Assembly: GCA_963576475.1 (NCBI GenBank)
Contig: OY754980.1
Span: 21,213,822 to 21,277,821 of the forward strand
DNA length: 64,000 nt
Reading direction: 5' to 3'
Source: Molanna angustata
Lineage: Eukaryota > Arthropoda > Insecta > Trichoptera > Molannidae
Shown piece after piece: positions 45,569-56,582 of this stretch. The notes below the pieces were generated by a model. That model was not told where the DNA came from. It saw only the letters and a program-made list of their open reading frames with translations, and made no database searches. How positions within the stretch are numbered: position 1 is the first letter of the stretch; each line of letters begins with the position of its first letter. Both the position numbers and the translations under genes were made by a program.

Positions 45569-47618
45569 TTATAAATTGAATTATAAATTATTATAAATTA
45601 AATATATAATATTCTTTTAATTTTTCGCATTTAATATAAAATTTCACAGCTCATTTGACTTAATACTACGAGATCTCAACCAATCAGAGAGCCAACCGGA
45701 AACAGAATGCAAACGGGTCGATTCAGATTGTATACTCTAGTGTTTTTTTTAATAGGCTTTCAAGCCGTAAATGTTAAAAAACATAAATATAATACAATGT
45801 ATACTATGGCATTCTGAATCACACGACGAAAATGTTATATTACAAAATGAAAAGTACAAAACAAAATGATTGAATATAAGAACAGTTCAAAGCAATGATA
45901 GGAGAGGAAGAAGAACTCAGGTACCTATTATCAGATATATTACACTGCATGGCTTCCAGCTTAAATTAGGAAAGGAAACATTAATTAGTTTTTTTAACAT
46001 GTACTAAATGTTATTTATATATTAAAATAAATAAATAAAAGAAATAATAAACGTCAAAGAAGATACCCATCTGACCAACTTTTTAAGGAATATAATGTAC
46101 TAGACGTCAGGCAGATTTATATTATGTTTTAATTAGATACGTATTTTTTTTACGCACTTCATACTTATGCTTCACATACACACGAAAAAATCTAAATCTT
46201 GTCTCAATAGTTAAAACCACCTTTAGCCAAAGACACTACACTTTTATTGGACTGTACGATAAACTTACCAACTACATGAAAGAAAAAAATAATGGCTAAT
46301 GCATCTGGGTAGGAAGGAATCGAAGGACCTTCCTTGTAGTGTGTTAGAATAGAAAGACTTCGAAAATGTACAATATAGTCGATAAAAGTGGTGGTCATGA
46401 AAAATAATGCTACACGTTCATTGTGGGTGCTGCGTAGCAGGACGGTGAAATTAGCAGTTCTGCAATGAAACTATTACGCTGGGTGATTCGACACATTCAA
46501 TGGAATATAGTGAATCATCCAGGTGTCGCACCGAAAAACATATCACCTACACTAATGTATCCAAATGGGAACTTTTGATCATTGTATTTTACTTTGTTGT
46601 TGATTATGTTTTAATTCATATTAATTTTGTTATTACTTTTACTTTTATTTTTGTTATAATTTTTGTTATTAGTTTGTTACTACTTGCTTTTAATTTTGCT
46701 ACTACTTTTCTTTTATTTTTGTTATTACTTTGTTATTAGTTTTATACTACTTTTGTTATTATTTTTCATATTTTGTAAAGTACAGTATGTACAGGATTCT
46801 CAATAGTTTGATACGTAGGTAATCTCCATATATACATACATACCATCCATCCGTTTACATATTCGGGGTAGGAAAAAAAGACTAACCTCCACACGACATA
46901 CATCTTGACATACATGTTTTGTAAAGAAAAAAATATCTTCGAATTTGAATCATTTGGATTTAAGGGTTCCTACATACTATCTTCATCGACAGTTAGATCT
47001 CATGTGTTACATGCAACTAGTAAAATTAATTTAGTCTATTGTAGAATGTGTATATAAACTGACACGACTAAGCATCAGCTAACGGTTTTTTTTAGCAACT
47101 AAGTGTTTTATTTACCTATAGATAAGTTTATATTTCCATGAATAATATTAAGGTATTTTCCATATGACTTTTGAGAATATTGAATAATATTATCGCACTA
47201 AGGGTGTTACTCTCGTAACATTTATTATGCATTGAATATCCCAAACGAAGTTTCCTATCGAGTAGCGGGTGGTGGGGGCGCAGAGTAATATGTTTTATAA
47301 ATGGAAGGGCAATTTGCCACTTCAAACTACTTGTGACCCTCGCCGATTCGAATCTTACACCCTGAATGAAAAATCTTTTCATAAAATAGAGAATAAAAGA
47401 GTCCGGACGAATAGAAAAAAAATCACTAGAAAATGGTGGAAACGACATGTTTTTTTTTCATAATAGAAAAATCATCTATTGCGATTTTCGAATTGAAGAC
47501 GTGTACTCGTAGAGAATCGTATATTTTTTTATTCCCAAATGTACTAAGATAGGGTTTATGACAAATATTTTTTTTACAGAATCAGTATGTAGGTACATGC
47601 TTAATGTACATATAATTG
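45569..47618. other. No recognised gene
   Basis: 2 kb of AT-rich sequence. GATTCAGATTGTATACTC (45721-45738) and GTATACTATGGCATTCTGAATC (45799-45820) form an imperfect inverted repeat. A low-complexity TTTTGTTATTAC-type tract fills 46600-46770. A 106-codon minus frame (47128-47448) has no domain. Confidence 0.45.
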
Positions 47619-47760
47619 CTAGCGTCCATACAGGCGCAGCGGACGGATCGGACGGAACGCATCAGACGGATTTTAGAATTCTTTGTATAGGAATTCATAC
47701 AAGCGCGTCCACTGATCGGCATCGGACGGAGCGTGCGCGTCGGATCGTTGGACCGACGCC
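47619..47760. mobile_element. MITE sharing the GCGTCCA(C/T)ACA end, copy 1
   Basis: CTAGCGTCCATACAGGCGCAGCGGACGGATCGGA at the left is shared, inverted, with 49940-49975. TTGCTAG occurs at both edges (47619 region and 47760 region) and may be a 7-8-bp target duplication of hAT type. GC-rich compared with its surroundings. Confidence 0.5.
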
Positions 47761-48014
47761 GTTGCTAGGTGAGCAAAATTTCCATCGGATCCGCCATTTT
47801 TGTATATGCATTTTCTTTGGTGATGTCATATCGCCTTTTTTATGGAAAATTGTTATTACAATTTTTGATAAACTATATTTTATTACTTTGTATAAACCAC
47901 GTTACTGAAATTGAAATTGCGATCGGTATCGGAACTAACCATTTCCTCAGACAGATTTCAACATTATCATCATTTTTACATATCTATAATTAGATAGTGG
48001 AAGAATCTCAATCT

Positions 48015-48598
48015 TCTTCTTCTTCTTCTTCGTGTCAGCAGCATTCAGCAACACTTCTCGACCAATAGTTGGCAACGTCAGATGCTGCGCCACTACATCG
48101 CAGTAGGTCCTCGAGTGAGCAGGTAGCAGGGCAGGCACGGGCAATCTCGTAGGTGGTCAGTGGTCTGCGGCAGGCCGCATTCACACGAAAGGCAGTCGTC
48201 GTCTGATATGATTCCCCATCTCCTTAGGTTATCTTTCAATCTGCCGACGCCCATTCTTAATCTATTTAGTGATTTCCAGGTGCGCCAGTCCAGACTGTGA
48301 CCCGGGGGGAGATGCTCCTGAGGTTCGATGAACTCTTTTGGAGATTTTTCTCGCCACAAAGTGAGCCTGACTTCCTCTGGAGATGTTTTGAGCGGCTCAG
48401 TGTATCTTAGGAAGCCCTTGCGGGATTCAACCTGGGTCGGGCAGTCTCACAGTTGTAAAGGCAGTGCGAGGGTTTGTGTTGAGCTTTGTTCAGTTCTACG
48501 CTACATTGCACCTCGCGCCTGATGCTAGGGGGTGCTATTCCCGCAAGGGAGTACAGCTTGTCCAGTGGAGTGGGTTTAAGGCAGTCAGTGATCACAAT
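48015..48598 (-). pseudogene. Jockey-like LINE C-terminal region
   Basis: The minus strand reads CLKPTPLDKLYSLAGIAPPS, IRREV and KAQHKPSHCLYN. After a frame change it reads HSLDWRTWKSLNRLRMGVGR, LKDNLRRWGI, CLSCECGLPQTTDHLRDCP, and finally LLRCSGAASDVANYW before a GAA tail (48008-48030). The ...PP..RR...LN.LR.G.GR......WG......C.CG..QT..H....CP series is a common LINE C-terminus with a zinc cluster. Two frameshifts. Confidence 0.85.
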
Positions 48599-48609
48599 AA
48601 TATAATGGA

Positions 48610-49410
48610 TTCGAATGTTTATTTTATTTATTTTTATTTTATTTATTTATTATTGACAATAAAATGAGGAAGATACAAAAACAATTACACACTAGAGCTA
48701 GAAATTTAGTGCGTGTGTACATATGTGTGTGTGTATGTGTATTATTTATTGATAAATCTTGTAATTGATAGGATACAATGAGCACCTCACTAGGAAATCC
48801 TGTGCCGAGGTGATCATTTGAACATTTGTGTGACATAGATAGTACATTATGTATATAGTTCTTGTATTAAATTATACGTTAAATAATATTTGAGAAAAAA
48901 GTTTGATTATATCTGATTGGGTGTATTTATGTTATTGATTTGTTCTGAACCGGTGTTGTATATCCATGCTGTTATGTGTTTTTTGTATTTTTGTGACGAT
49001 GTGTTTTGTGGTAGCAGTTTTGATGAGGTTGGTGGGCAATTATGTAGTTTGATGGCATAGTATTTAAAGTGTCTTTGTCCATGAGTAGTTTGTAACTTCG
49101 GGATATTTATTTTGTTGGTGATAGAGGATCTTGTTGTTCTTGGAGGTTGTGTATTATGAATAGTGGGTATGTTGTGTTTAAAATGGTATAGAAGTGCAGA
49201 TATTGCGTATAGTTGACGAAGTGTCATAACTTCCAGAGTCTTGAAAATTACTGTGGAGCTTGTTCTGTATGGCACATTCAGTATGCTTTTTATTATTGAT
49301 TTTTGTGCCTTGCTAACCGAGTCTATTGCAATATTTGTTGAACCTCCCCAGGCCAGCAATCCATAGGAAATGATTGATTGGCATATTACAAAGTAAATTG
49401 ATCGCAATAT
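48610..49410 (-). mobile_element. LINE 3' end: RT C-terminus, 3' UTR and AAATA tail
   Basis: The 166-codon minus frame (48907-49407) holds QSIISYGLLAWGGSTNIAID, VSKAQKSIIKSIL, VMTLRQLYAISALLYHF and AIKLHNCPP, the post-palm region of Jockey/CR1-like LINEs. It is followed by a 3' UTR of about 240 bp and an AAATAAATAAA tail (48610-48652). The copy is 5'-truncated where the 42-bp minisatellite begins. Confidence 0.87.
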
Positions 49411-49429
49411 CTGACGTGGGAAGATGTTT

Positions 49430-49690
49430 TTTTGGATGTTTGTTACTAATCACGTGAAACCGGCTGAAAGATTTTGGATGTTTGTTACTAATCACGCGAA
49501 AACGGCTGAAAGATTTTGGATGTTTGTTACTAATCACGCGAAAACGGCTGAAAGATTTTGGATGTTTGTTACTAATCACGTGAAACCGGCTGAAAGATTT
49601 TGGATGTTTGTTACTAATCACGCGAAAACGGCTGAAAGATTTTGGATGTTTGTTACTAATCACGCGAAAACGGCTGAAAGATTTTGGATG
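49430..49690. repeat. 42-bp minisatellite, six units, Helitron-derived
   Basis: Unit TTTTGGATGTTTGTTACTAA then TCACGCGAAAACGGCTGAAAGA. Units 1 and 4 carry GTGAAACC, units 2, 3, 5 and 6 GCGAAAAC, so the array is ABBABB. It runs into GGATGAAACTTGGCATTAAG, a sequence found inside many insect Helitrons. Because 42 is divisible by three, both strands stay open. Confidence 0.93.
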
Positions 49691-49890
49691 AAACTTGGCA
49701 TTAAGATATGTATGTCCTAGAAAAGGGTTAGAGCTACATTTATTTTCGTTCATTCTTATAATCATTCAATAAAATCATGTACGAGCCGAGCATGTGATTA
49801 CCAAGCCGAAAAAAAAACATATTTGTATTTGCATAATTTATGAAAAATTGTCAACACATCTTAATGACAGTTGTGTCGGCAATCCGATTG
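49691..49890. other. Helitron-like flank, no gene
   Basis: Continuation of the Helitron-type sequence (AAACTTGGCATTAAGATATG) and then AT-rich DNA. Confidence 0.35.
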
Positions 49891-49891
49891 G

Positions 49892-49975
49892 TGTATCTCT
49901 GTGGACGCACTGCCATAAACAAATCAATCCGATGCACTCAATCCGATTTGTCCGCTGCGCTTGTGTGGACGCTAG
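49892..49975. mobile_element. MITE sharing the GCGTCCACA end, copy 2
   Basis: TGTGGACGCAC at about 49899-49909 and GCTTGTGTGGACGCTAG at about 49959-49975. The right part equals the left end of 47619-47760 in inverted orientation. Confidence 0.5.
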
Positions 49976-49984
49976 CCTATATAC

Positions 49985-50100
49985 GACTTTTTCGCACATT
50001 CCCTAAAATATGCATAAATGCTTGTGATATAGGCGAACGAAATCGGTCAAGGTCAGTTAGGGTGGGGTCCGAACACGCCATCACTGCAACCGACCTATTT
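49985..50100 (-). mobile_element. tRNA-Thr-headed SINE, copy 2, decayed head
   Basis: ACATTCCCTAAAATATGCAT then AAATGCTTGTGATATAGGCGAACGAAATCGGTCAAGG corresponds to 23850-23903. The head (50060-50100) is badly degenerate. Confidence 0.6.
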
Positions 50101-50104
50101 ATTT

Positions 50105-50640
50105 ATCTACCTATCTAATTTTTATTCATGTTGAAATTTTGTAAATAATAATGTTTTCTTTCTGATGATATAGGTACTGAATAAAAAGTAAATATAAAAA
50201 ATCCAATTTTTTTAACCTATTTATTTTTTATAGAGGATAGGAAAAAAATGGCACTTTTAACGCATTTTAACATGTGTGAGCGATGAATAAATAAAATTGT
50301 TAAAAATATGTCACAAAGAAACAATATTTATCTTGCGAACCCCCTGTATGTTACCCCATTGGAGTGATGTCAAGGTTTACACGGTCTTTTGATTTTAAAT
50401 ATCGAATTATAGGAGGAAAGGAAAGGACGCGCCTGTAGCGTTTAGCTATAATATTTATTGAGTCATACTCATCTGACTGGATGTATTTGCCTTAAGGCTA
50501 CTTACTTCATAAACATCGCATCAGAGGGGTCTTCGTACAAATTCCAAAACGACATGCAAAATACAATCTAATTTCATTGATTTTAATATTAATTATTTTT
50601 ATTATTTTATTATAGACTAGCGGAACCGACAGACGTTGTC
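50105..50640. other. No recognised gene; possible LINE/Helitron debris at the end
   Basis: AT-rich. GACTAGCGGAACCGACAGAC at 50615-50634 is a word I associate with insect transposon ends, but it was not assigned. Confidence 0.35.
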
Positions 50641-50676
50641 CTACCCGAACGATGGCTAGCCTGCTATTAGCAAACG

Positions 50677-50810
50677 GTGAATTTATTTATTTATTTACTT
50701 ATTTATATATTTATTTATTTATTTATTTATTTATTTATTTGTTTATTTATTTATTTGTTTATTTATTTATTTATTTATTTATTAATTTATTTATTAATTT
50801 ATTTATTAAT

Positions 50811-50894
<84 letters not shown>

Positions 50895-51200
50895 TTATTT
50901 ATTTATTAATTTATTTATTTACTTATTTATTAATTAATTTATTTATTATTTATTTATTTACTATTTATTCATTTATTTATTTTTTTTTTATTTTATTTAT
51001 TATTTATTCATTTATTTATTTACTTATTTATTTATTTCTTATTTTTAAATTTATTTATTTATTTATTTATTGATTTATTTATTTATTTATTTATTTATAT
51101 ATTTATTTATTTATTAATTTATTTATTTATTGATTTATTTATTTATTTATTGATTTATGTATTTATTTATTGATTTATTTATTTATTTATTTATTTATTC
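50677..51200. repeat. (TTTA)n microsatellite with variants
   Basis: About 520 bp of TTTA with TTAA, TTTG and TTGA variants. Long Leu-Phe-Ile-Tyr frames here are repeat artefacts. Confidence 0.97.
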
Positions 51201-51289
51201 GACAGCAAAACAATAAGCAGAACAGTAAAATACAACATGCGCCAAAACTGCTCTCCATAAATTAACACAATAAGATTAGCAAAAATATA

Positions 51290-51775
51290 AATTAAAATAC
51301 ATTATGGAGTTCCTAATCTCCTGTTTCGCATATTATTGTATATCTCAAAAGTTGTACTGTTTGCATGACACCAGGCGTTAATTTTTTGCAGGTTTTTAGT
51401 CATTTTTATTTCCACTGTTTGAATTTTTGATTCGAACAGTGAATCTAAACCTTTTAGGACCAATTCGCACATAATAAAGAATGAGTTAGTTGTAAGTAAA
51501 AAAATATTTTGTTTATCATCATCAGTCTGTCCACGTCCAGAATTGAACATAGACCTCGTTCCTCTTCTTCCACTCCTCCTTTTCCTGGAAACACCGCATT
51601 CAATCCACTCCACTCTATTCTTTTGATACAATCGGACCTCCGTGTCTGATAATGTCCCACACTTCTTCATTCCTGTCTCGGACGCCACTCCAAAGATTCG
51701 CTGGGTCCACCTACCCATCAGAGTATCTGGAGATGTGTCACGTATCTGGAGTGGCGACTCTCACGCGGCGATATC
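51290..51775 (-). mobile_element. LINE 3' end, degenerate
   Basis: The minus strand from 51775 holds GATGGGTAGGTGGACCCAGC, GAATAGAGTGGAGTGGATTG, GGAAGAAGAGGAACGAGGTC and GGACGTGGACAGACTGATGATGAT, the 3' end of a LINE of the same type as 41257-41349. The 138-codon frame (51302-51718) reads through it into unassigned sequence. Confidence 0.6.
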
Positions 51776-51859
51776 GTTTACCTTGGTCAGTTGAAATAAT
51801 TGGTTAGTTAAAAGAAATATAAAATTATTAATTATCGGGGTAATCCAAGTTTTAAACTT

Positions 51860-52010
51860 AAGTATGGACTATGGTCCGAATACAGAGTCCGACCTTAATA
51901 CTAAATTCTAAATACTAACCATGTTTTCATTGTACAATCGCTCACTTAAGTTAGGAGATCACGTGGCTTCCTTACTTAAGGATGCTATGAAATTTAAATA
52001 AAATATATCT
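51860..52010. mobile_element. Harbinger-like MITE fragment
   Basis: Shares ATACTAACCATGTTTTCATTG and GTGGCTTCCTTACT..AGGATGCTA with 60635-60700, and GGTCCGAATACAGAGTCC with the inverse of 61150-61170. Confidence 0.55.
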
Positions 52011-52575
52011 ATTTGATTTTATCTATATGATTTGTAATTTCGGTTTTTTTTAGTAGAGTCAAATTATTTTATATTATCTGAGAGATAGGCGAATGACGCG
52101 CGGAGGCGAGAGAGCTTGACTGTTGGTGCAAGTAGGAACGCCTAAAGGGATTCCTTCATTATCTACGTTCAATAAGTCCTCACTATTGTAATAATGTCGG
52201 TTGTTTGTATCGATTTATTATTAATGTTGGTTAAAAATATGCTAATGTGATCCGAAAATTAACGAGATTAATCGAATTCATTTTTTTTTCTTCTTTTTCC
52301 GTGAGCCATCTCTCCACTGCAGGATGTAGATCTCTTCTAGAAGTGTCCACTCATCCCTTCCTTGGGCTTTTCGTACCCATTCCCATTCAGTTATGGGGAC
52401 AATATAATGGATCCATGTTTTTTACTAATAAACCATTTTTAAATCATTTTCTATGGAGTTCCGTCAAGAATTGTCCGTTGAAAAAAAAAATAAAACAAAA
52501 GTCAGAAGTTCATAGAGATACGTTAAAAAACATATCGAATGTAATTTTTCCACAGTGGCTCATCTATTATTTCAT
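52011..52575. other. No intact gene; short reverse LINE end
   Basis: CCATCTCTCCACTGCAGGATGTAGATC (52306-52332) is a LINE 3' end in reverse, like 62375-62405. The rest is AT-rich. Confidence 0.4.
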
Positions 52576-52977
52576 CTAATGATTAAGAAAGTGATGTTCC
52601 GTCGAAATTGGATAAGAAAATTGTACCTTATGTGATATTATTATAAGGAGGAATCCGTAACATTCATCGATGAAAACTAACATTATTATTTGATTGTTAT
52701 ATTGTTGAAAGCGTTTCCCTCCAGATTGGCACAGTCTTCCTACCCTGTAATTTGGTCTCATCGGTGATATAATGATATATAAACCGTCAGACTGGCATGG
52801 TACATAGACGATGCCACGCCCAATACTTATGGTGCCGTGGGTTTTCCCTGAATCAAATGCATTTCCGGAATTTGCACGGTGTGATTTCCACCAAATGCTG
52901 GGAATTTCATAAATTGTTAAAACGAACGAGGTGCCTTTACTGACAGGGTCGAACGGACCATGTTCGCAACCAGACAT
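52576..52977 (-). other. Open frame adjoining the 45-bp minisatellite, function unknown
   Basis: 133 codons beginning MSGCEHGPFDPVSK, which is the last minisatellite unit, followed by about 110 codons of unique sequence (FVLTIYEIPSIWWKSH, GTISIGRGIVYVPCQ and others). In-frame stop TAG at about 52984-52986 separates it from the array frame. I do not recognise the unique part. It may be part of a parent sequence from which the repeat expanded, or chance. Confidence 0.25.
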
Positions 52978-54150
52978 AAGTGACTATTTTGAGTACAACG
53001 GACAATGTTCACAACCAGACATAAATGACAATTTTGAGTACAACGGACAATGTTCACAACCAGACATAAATGACAATATTGAGTACAACGGACAATGTTC
53101 AAAACCAGACATAAATGACAATTTTGAGTACAACGGACAATTTTCACAACCAGACATGAATGACAATTTTGAGTACAACGGACTATGTTCACAACCAGAC
53201 ATAAATGACAATTTTGAATAAAACGGACAATGTTCACAACTAGACATAAATGACAATTTTGAATAAAACGGACAATGTTCACAACTAGACACAAATGACA
53301 ATTTTGAATACATCGGACAATGTTCACAACCAGATATAAATGACAATTTTTAATAAAACGGACAATGTTCACTACCAGACATAAATGACAATTTTGAATA
53401 AAACGGACAATGTTCACTACCAGACATAAATGACAATTTTGAGTACAACGGACAATGTTCACAACCAAACATAAATGACAATTTTGAATAAAGCGGACAA
53501 TGTTCACAACTAGACACAAATGACAATTTTGAATACATCGGACAATGTTCACAACCAGATATAAATGACAATTTTTAATAAAACGGACAATGTTCACTAC
53601 CAGACATAAATGACAATTTTGAGCACAAGGGACAATGTTCACAACCAGACATAAATGACAATTTTGAATAAAACGGACAATGTTCACTACCAGACATAAA
53701 TGACAATTTTGAGTACAACGGACAATGTTCACAACCAAACATAAATGACAATTTTGAATACATCGGACAATGTTCACAACCAGATATAAATGACAATTTT
53801 TAATAAAACGGACAATGTTCACTACCAGACATAAATGACAATTTTGAGCACAAGGGACAATGTTCACAACCAGACATAAATGACAATTTTGAATAAAACG
53901 GACAATGTTCACTACCAGACATAAATGACAATTTTGAGTACAACGGACAATGTTCACAACCAAACATAAATGACAATTTTGAATAAAGCGGACAATGTTC
54001 ACAACGAGACATAAATGACAATTTTTAATACATCGGACAATGTTCACAACCAGATATAAATGACAATTTTTAATAAAACGGACAATGTTCACTACCAGAC
54101 ATAAATGACAATTTTGAGCACAAGGGACAATGTTCACAACCAGAACTATT
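52940..54150. repeat. 45-bp minisatellite with 225-bp higher-order unit
   Basis: About 26-27 units of ATAAATGACAATTTTGAGTA then CAACGGACAATGTTCACAACCAGAC. The variant CAGATATAAATG starts at 53331, 53556 and 53781 (225 bp apart, five units) and again at 54051 (270 bp). Since 45 is divisible by three, one minus-strand frame is open for 417 codons as a 15-residue repeat. Another minus frame gives MSGCEHCPLYSKLSF repeats cut by regular stops. Confidence 0.97.
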
Positions 54151-54745
54151 TTTAAAGGAATACAAAACATTTGGTTGCAGTGCTATGAGCTCATACATAT
54201 AATTGAACGGATAAAATAGATAAATTGGTAGAAAATGTTTTGTTTTAACTTAATAACTCAAAGCTAAATACAGCAACCGCAAACAACTCATTCAAAAATT
54301 TAGTTTTTTGGAGTGAGAAGAAAAAGGCTGCGGGCGTTTGAACCCTGCCATGGAAAATAAGGTACCTACTAAATATTTTTTCATAAAAAAAGTCAAATTT
54401 AAAAATGGCCCAATCCAACACTGCTTACTGGGTATGATACGTTTCAGATAAATGAATACATTTTGTACTTTGAAAATGATGTAACATTTTTATACCACCC
54501 TTTGTATTGAAAATAAACGCCATTAACAAATGTTTCGTGAATTATTATTCTTTCAGTTTTCACATCATAAATAAAAATAGGCATTTGATTTTTTTGAACT
54601 ATAATTAAAATATATTTGCAGTTAAAAATAAACTTTCGAAATGATTTTTCAATATCGGTAGGTAAATTTTCATATGGACATGTACACAGATTTTTTTTAT
54701 TTATTTATTTTAAAAATAAATAAATAAATAAGTATTTTACACTTT
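54151..54745. other. No recognised gene
   Basis: AT-rich; ATTTATTTATTTTAAAAATAAATAAATAAAT near 54697-54728 is a palindromic low-complexity word. Confidence 0.4.
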
Positions 54746-54749
54746 ATTT

Positions 54750-54890
54750 TTCGTCAAGGTCCGCCCACACACGAGGCAACGTTGTAAATGCTGAGTGAAG
54801 TATGAATCTTGTTTATTTTTTTTAGGTTCATTTGGACCTTGACAATGCCAAGTCGCCTTGGCGAAAACGTTAGGTCGTTATACAAATATT
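54750..54890 (+). repeat. PLE-end-like hairpin motif
   Basis: TCAAGGTCC (54754-54762) and GGACCTTGA (54834-54842) form a 9-bp inverted pair. A perfect hairpin GCCAAG-TCGC-CTTGGC (54847-54862) follows, then GAAAACGTTAGGTCG. The pattern of hairpin plus GAAACG matches the PLE 3' end at 5607-5633. Confidence 0.45.
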
Positions 54891-55004
54891 ATGGAAAAAT
54901 ACATATTTATAAATCTATTTATTTTTAAATCGAAGAACTCTAGTTTTTTTGTTTTTTTTTTTACTGAGAATATAACCCCTGACACTGAAATATAATGCAG
55001 AATA

Positions 55005-55279
55005 GAAGCGGTCCGATCGAAAAAATCTTCTCCTTGACGACAATATAAACTTAAAGCTGAGACAAAGAATGGTCAAGTGATATGTGTGGTCAGTACTGCT
55101 TTATGGGGTGGAGGCGTGGACTCTCAAAGTTAATATTATAAACCGCCTTCAAGCATTTGAAATGTGGATCCACCGCAGAATGCTAATAATATCGTGGACT
55201 GACATGGTCAGTAACACTGAAGTACTACGTAGAGCCGAGAATTATTCACCAATATTAAGCTCCGTTAAGTGTCGTACTT
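55005..55279 (+). pseudogene. LINE RT C-terminal fragment, part 1 (outer host of a nest)
   Basis: SLDDNINLKLRQRMVKCYVW, SVLLYGVEAWTLKVNIINRL, QAFEMWIHRRMLIISWTDMV and SNTEVLRRA, the VLLYG.E.WTL....RL.AFEMW..RR...ISW.D...N.EVL.R series of insect LINEs. It breaks off at 55279, inside the 13-bp target duplication, and resumes at 56583. Confidence 0.9.
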
Positions 55280-56582
55280 AAAAGTGTCGCACTACTTCCC
55301 GTAGTGCTCTTCAAAAAATTTCATCCAATCCTCTAAATTATCCAGAGGACAGAATCACATGTTCCATTAAAAGTTTTCTATTGTGGCGGGCGAAGCCAAC
55401 TGGCCTTTTTTCCCCCACCAGGCGACCCGAACGGTCGAGCCCTGCTAACCGCGGTCCGAGCAGCGGGCGGTTATCTGCTGCCGACTCCCGTCCAGTGAAG
55501 CTGTTGCACCTCGTCGTCTCAATTTTCGTTCGCGAATTTTCGTAGTCATAATTAATCGTAATCAATCTTTAAATACCATTGTAAATTGAAATTAGTTATA
55601 ATGTTAATATACTGTCTTGTAAGTACTCATCTTTCATTATATTGAAATACCCACTGCTCTCATTATATCTGTTTAATATTGTGCATTTCTATGCTATACG
55701 ATTACTGCCGGTAACGTATAGTATATTGGGGGACGATTTGTCTATATTACACGTGTGGATAAATCGTGAAAAAGGTACACGTCGATTGGTTCAATCCCAA
55801 ATCCAAACGTGAGTAAGGTTCATTCGTCCGGCGGTTCGATTCTGCCCAAACGAATAAAGTGGAACAGGGCTTCAAACCCTCAGTGTCTTTCCACGAGAAC
55901 CATACCTCCAAGGCCTCCCAAATAACATAAGCAAAACCATATATAGCCTTTAGCACTACAGCCCCCCATACTATATTATTTCAAAAACGACGAATTTGAC
56001 ATAGTTCTATCATGGGTCCCTGGACATCTTGGGATTGAGGGCAATGAAAAGGCTGATGAACTTACGAAATTGGGAACTACTTCGGGCACAATTCCAGATA
56101 ACTTTATAATCCCAATCTCAGATCTTTTACCCCGCCTTAAATCAAATATGTTTTTCAAATGGGATGAAAATTGGTACAAAACAAAAAAATATAAGGGTGC
56201 TTATCATGCAGGTATCCAACAAAAAATTTCCTCTAAACCATGGTTTTATAATAGAAACATATCTAAACAATTAATATCATGTATTTCTAGAATGAGAATT
56301 GGCCATTGTTCAATTTCCTCCCATCTGTATAGAATTAGAGTTCTAAATAGCCCACTTTGCCAGTGTGGTGATGAGGATGAGACAATTAATTAAAATCACT
56401 CACCAATCTCCACTTAATATCCAACATCTTTTGTCTCTTAATAATTCACGTGTACTGTCCGTTATTTCAAAATTCCTTTCATTGAATGACATAAATTTAT
56501 AATAAAATTAACTTTTCTCCTCTGACATGAAATAATTGACACATAGCACTCTTTAAAGGGTGAATTGCCTTAAGCAAAAAAA
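55280..56582 (+). mobile_element. LINE with RNase H domain, inserted in another LINE
   Basis: 1303 bp flanked by AAGTGTCGTACTT (55267-55279, 56583-56595) and ending in GCAAAAAAAA. Coding remains: RSALQKISSNPLNYPEDRIT at 55299-55358, then after the inner insertion DEFDIVLSWVPGHLGIEGNE, KADELTKLG (RNase H), RMRIGHCSISSHLYRIRVL and CQCGDEDETI (zinc cluster). This is the RNase H and C-terminal end of an I/R1-group LINE. A frameshift follows DETI at about 56393. Confidence 0.92.
55382..55970 (+). mobile_element. Probable solo LTR (589 bp) inside the RNase H LINE
   Basis: Starts TGTGGCGGGCGAAGCC, ends GCACTACAGCCCCCCATA, and is flanked by CTAT (55378-55381, 55971-55974). Removing it with one CTAT leaves the RNase H reading frame continuous, so the boundaries are firm. 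Size, the TGT start and a 4-bp target duplication fit a Gypsy-type solo LTR, but the right end is not the usual ACA, so the class is uncertain. Confidence 0.75.

Noticed and set aside
46204..46398. Small protein on the minus strand
   Set aside because: Length expected by chance; no domain, no conserved partner.
49313..49765. 150-codon frame of HPKSFSRF repeats
   Set aside because: Product of the 42-bp minisatellite; the plus-strand frame is equally open.
50652..50937. Frames rich in Leu, Phe, Ile and Tyr
   Set aside because: Translation of the TTTA microsatellite.
52940..54150. CRISPR-like array
   Set aside because: Units are contiguous 45-mers with no unique spacers, in a eukaryotic transposon context.
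52917..54170. 417-codon minus-strand protein with a 15-residue repeat
   Set aside because: The unit is 45 bp, so one frame stays open by construction; there is no start, promoter or splice evidence for a gene. Kept as a minisatellite.
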